Below, piece after piece: positions 5,583-6,920 of a stretch of 6,920 nt of DNA (its first letter is position 1; every line of letters starts with the position of its first letter). This DNA comes from Paracoccaceae bacterium (GTDB taxonomy: Bacteria > Pseudomonadota > Alphaproteobacteria > Rhodobacterales > Rhodobacteraceae). The stretch lies in assembly GCA_026984895.1 (NCBI GenBank), contig JALSRF010000483.1, forward strand, positions 1 to 6,920. Direction: 5' to 3'. The position numbers and the translations under genes were made by a program. A model generated the notes under the pieces. That model made no database searches and had not been told where the DNA came from. It worked only from the letters and a program-made list of their open reading frames with translations.

Positions 5583-6920
5583 GTGTTGAGATTCATCCTG
5601 TCTTTCCTTGGCGCGGTCTTCACGGCCGCGACCAACGGGGCATTCATGGGCGCGCTGCTGGTGGGGGCGGTGTTCTGGATCTACGCGCGCGATCTGCCGT
5701 CATACGAACAGCTGGCCAATTACCAGCCGCCGACGATCAGCCGCATCTATTCGGGCGAGGGCCGGCTGATGGACGAATTCGCCCGCGAACGCCGCCTGTT
5801 CGTCCCGATCGACGAAATCCCGGCCCTGGTGAAGGATGCCTTCATTTCCGCCGAGGACAAGAACTTCTACCTGCACAAGGGCTACGATCTGCGCGGCATG
5901 ATCGCGGCGGCGGTGCAGGCGGCGCACGGCGCCCGGCTGCGCGGGGCCTCGACCATCACCCAGCAGGTGATGAAGAACTTCCTGCTGTCCTCGGACCGTT
6001 CGGCGGAACGCAAGATCAAGGAACTGATTCTCGCCACCCGGCTGGAAAAGACGCTGGACAAGGACCACATCCTGGAACTCTACCTCAACGAGATCTTCCT
6101 GGGGCAGAACAGTTTCGGCGTGGCGGCGGCGGCGCAGACCTATTTCAACAAGACGCTCGACGAACTGGACGCGGCCGAGGCGGCGATGCTGGCCTCGATG
6201 CCGCAGGCGCCGGGCAAGTATCACCCGGTGCGCGCCAGGAAGCGGCTGACCGAGCGGCGCAACTACGTGCTGCGCGAGATGTTCCAGAACGGCTATATCG
6301 ACAAGGCGACCTACGAGTCTGCCAGGGCAGAGCCGCTGCGCTCGGTTCAGAACGGCGATTTCCCGTCGTTTCGCGCGCAGCTGCCCCCGCGCGACTATTT
6401 CACCGACGAGATCCGGCGCCAGCTGAGCCGGGATTTCGGCGCGGACGAGTTCTTCAACGGCGGGCTGACCATCCGCGCCACGGTGGACCCGGAACTGCAG
6501 GTCGAAGCGGCGCGCGCGCTGCGCGCCAAGCTTGAGGAATACGACCGCACGAAGCAGGGGATCTGGCGGGGCACCGGAAAGACCATCCCGAAAGAGAAGC
6601 TGAAAGACGAGGCCGCCTGGCGCGCGGCGCTGGCCGATCTGCGCCTGGCGCGCGACATAGAGGGCTGGCACCTGGCGGTGGTGCTGGAACTGGGGCGCAA
6701 GGATGCGCGCGTGGGCATCGAAGGGGTGGACACGCCCGAGGGCGGCAACTGGATCCGGGCGCGCGACGTGCAGTGGGCCCGGCCGCTGGACGCGGACGGC
6801 AAGCCGGGGCGCAAGGCCAGGGTGGTTTCGGACCTGCTGCACGTCGGCGACGTGGTCTATGTCAGGGAAATCACCGATGACGCCGGCAAGCGCAAGGGCT
6901 GGAGCCTGCGCCAGATCCCC
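5583..6920 (+). CDS. mrcA: Penicillin-binding protein 1A (class A, bifunctional), N-terminal part
   Basis: The frame is open for 446 codons to the window edge. The enzyme polymerises lipid II into glycan strands and cross-links peptides in the periplasm. A membrane anchor spans roughly residues 5-34. The GT51 transglycosylase motifs follow in order: SAEDKNFYLHKG with catalytic Glu91; GASTITQQVMKNF at 121-133; RKIKELILATRLEK at 143-156 with Glu147; LELYLNEIFLGQ at 164-175; AEAAMLASMPQAPGKYHP near 198-215. A linker and the start of an OB-like domain come from about residue 320. The transpeptidase domain with its SxxK serine lies beyond the window. The GTG at 5583 gives MLRFILSF and has the best-placed ribosome site; ATG at 5577 would add MP. 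The gene is divergent from ilvBN and no amidase gene precedes it. Confidence 0.94.
   Translation, partial: MLRFILSFLGAVFTAATNGAFMGALLVGAVFWIYARDLPSYEQLANYQPPTISRIYSGEGRLMDEFARERRLFVPIDEIPALVKDAFISAEDKNFYLHKGYDLRGMIAAAVQAAHGARLRGASTITQQVMKNFLLSSDRSAERKIKELILATRLEKTLDKDHILELYLNEIFLGQNSFGVAAAAQTYFNKTLDELDAAEAAMLASMPQAPGKYHPVRARKRLTERRNYVLREMFQNGYIDKATYESARAEPLRSVQNGDFPSFRAQLPPRDYFTDEIRRQLSRDFGADEFFNGGLTIRATVDPELQVEAARALRAKLEEYDRTKQGIWRGTGKTIPKEKLKDEAAWRAALADLRLARDIEGWHLAVVLELGRKDARVGIEGVDTPEGGNWIRARDVQWARPLDADGKPGRKARVVSDLLHVGDVVYVREITDDAGKRKGWSLRQIP

Noticed and set aside
4992..5647. Several Arg/Pro/Ala-rich open frames in the ilvBN-mrcA spacer
   Set aside because: They overlap one another on both strands, lack motifs and credible ribosome sites, and follow the base composition. 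Some run across the ilv promoter and the start of mrcA.
5570..6535. A plus-strand frame from 5570 and a minus-strand frame covering 5700-6842
   Set aside because: Both overlap the PBP1A reading frame, which contains all GT51 motifs in order. The alternative products are Arg/Gly-rich without motifs.

Overview
The window looks like chromosomal DNA from a Rhodobacterales-type alphaproteobacterium. The base composition is very GC-rich. NrdJ, IlvB/IlvN and PBP1A-type proteins all read like the family forms seen in that group. This placement comes from protein recognition and composition, not from a database search. I see no phage, transposon, CRISPR array, tRNA or rRNA.

Layout. Positions 2-1399 (+) hold the C-terminal part of a B12-dependent (class II) ribonucleotide reductase, NrdJ, including its cysteine-rich tail. 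A 200-base gap with a strong intrinsic terminator follows. A complete alpha/beta hydrolase of unknown substrate lies at 1603-2301 (+). A repeat-rich convergent spacer (2302-2484) separates it from the ilvB-ilvN operon on the minus strand (4825 down to 2485), which encodes both subunits of acetohydroxyacid synthase, the first common enzyme of branched-chain amino acid synthesis. A 530-base divergent region of very GC-rich, repeat-laden DNA then leads to a bifunctional class A penicillin-binding protein (mrcA/PBP1A-like, 5583 to the window end, +), which runs off the edge before its transpeptidase domain.

The most interesting part is the 5' leader of ilvB (about 5051 down to 4826, minus strand). 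It contains, in order, a near-consensus promoter with a 17-base spacer, a good Shine-Dalgarno site, a 15-codon ORF (MKTLVVIVGKWRMGR) with five consecutive branched-chain amino acid codons (Leu-Val-Val-Ile-Val), a perfect 9-bp pairing that can form an antiterminator, and an overlapping intrinsic terminator with a 6-U tail about 70 bases before ilvB. This is the full architecture of ribosome-mediated transcription attenuation. When charged Leu, Val or Ile tRNA is scarce, a stalled ribosome leaves the antiterminator free and ilvBN is transcribed. When supply is good, the ribosome reaches the stop codon, masks the antiterminator and the terminator forms. IlvN also keeps the valine-binding residues known from E. 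coli IlvH, so feedback inhibition probably adds a second level of control.

Other points of note are a Glu in place of the usual Mg-binding Asp in the IlvB ThDP motif, a three-unit hexapeptide repeat in the NrdJ linker, several short tandem or direct repeat clusters in both large spacers, and non-trivial start choices for the hydrolase and PBP1A genes.
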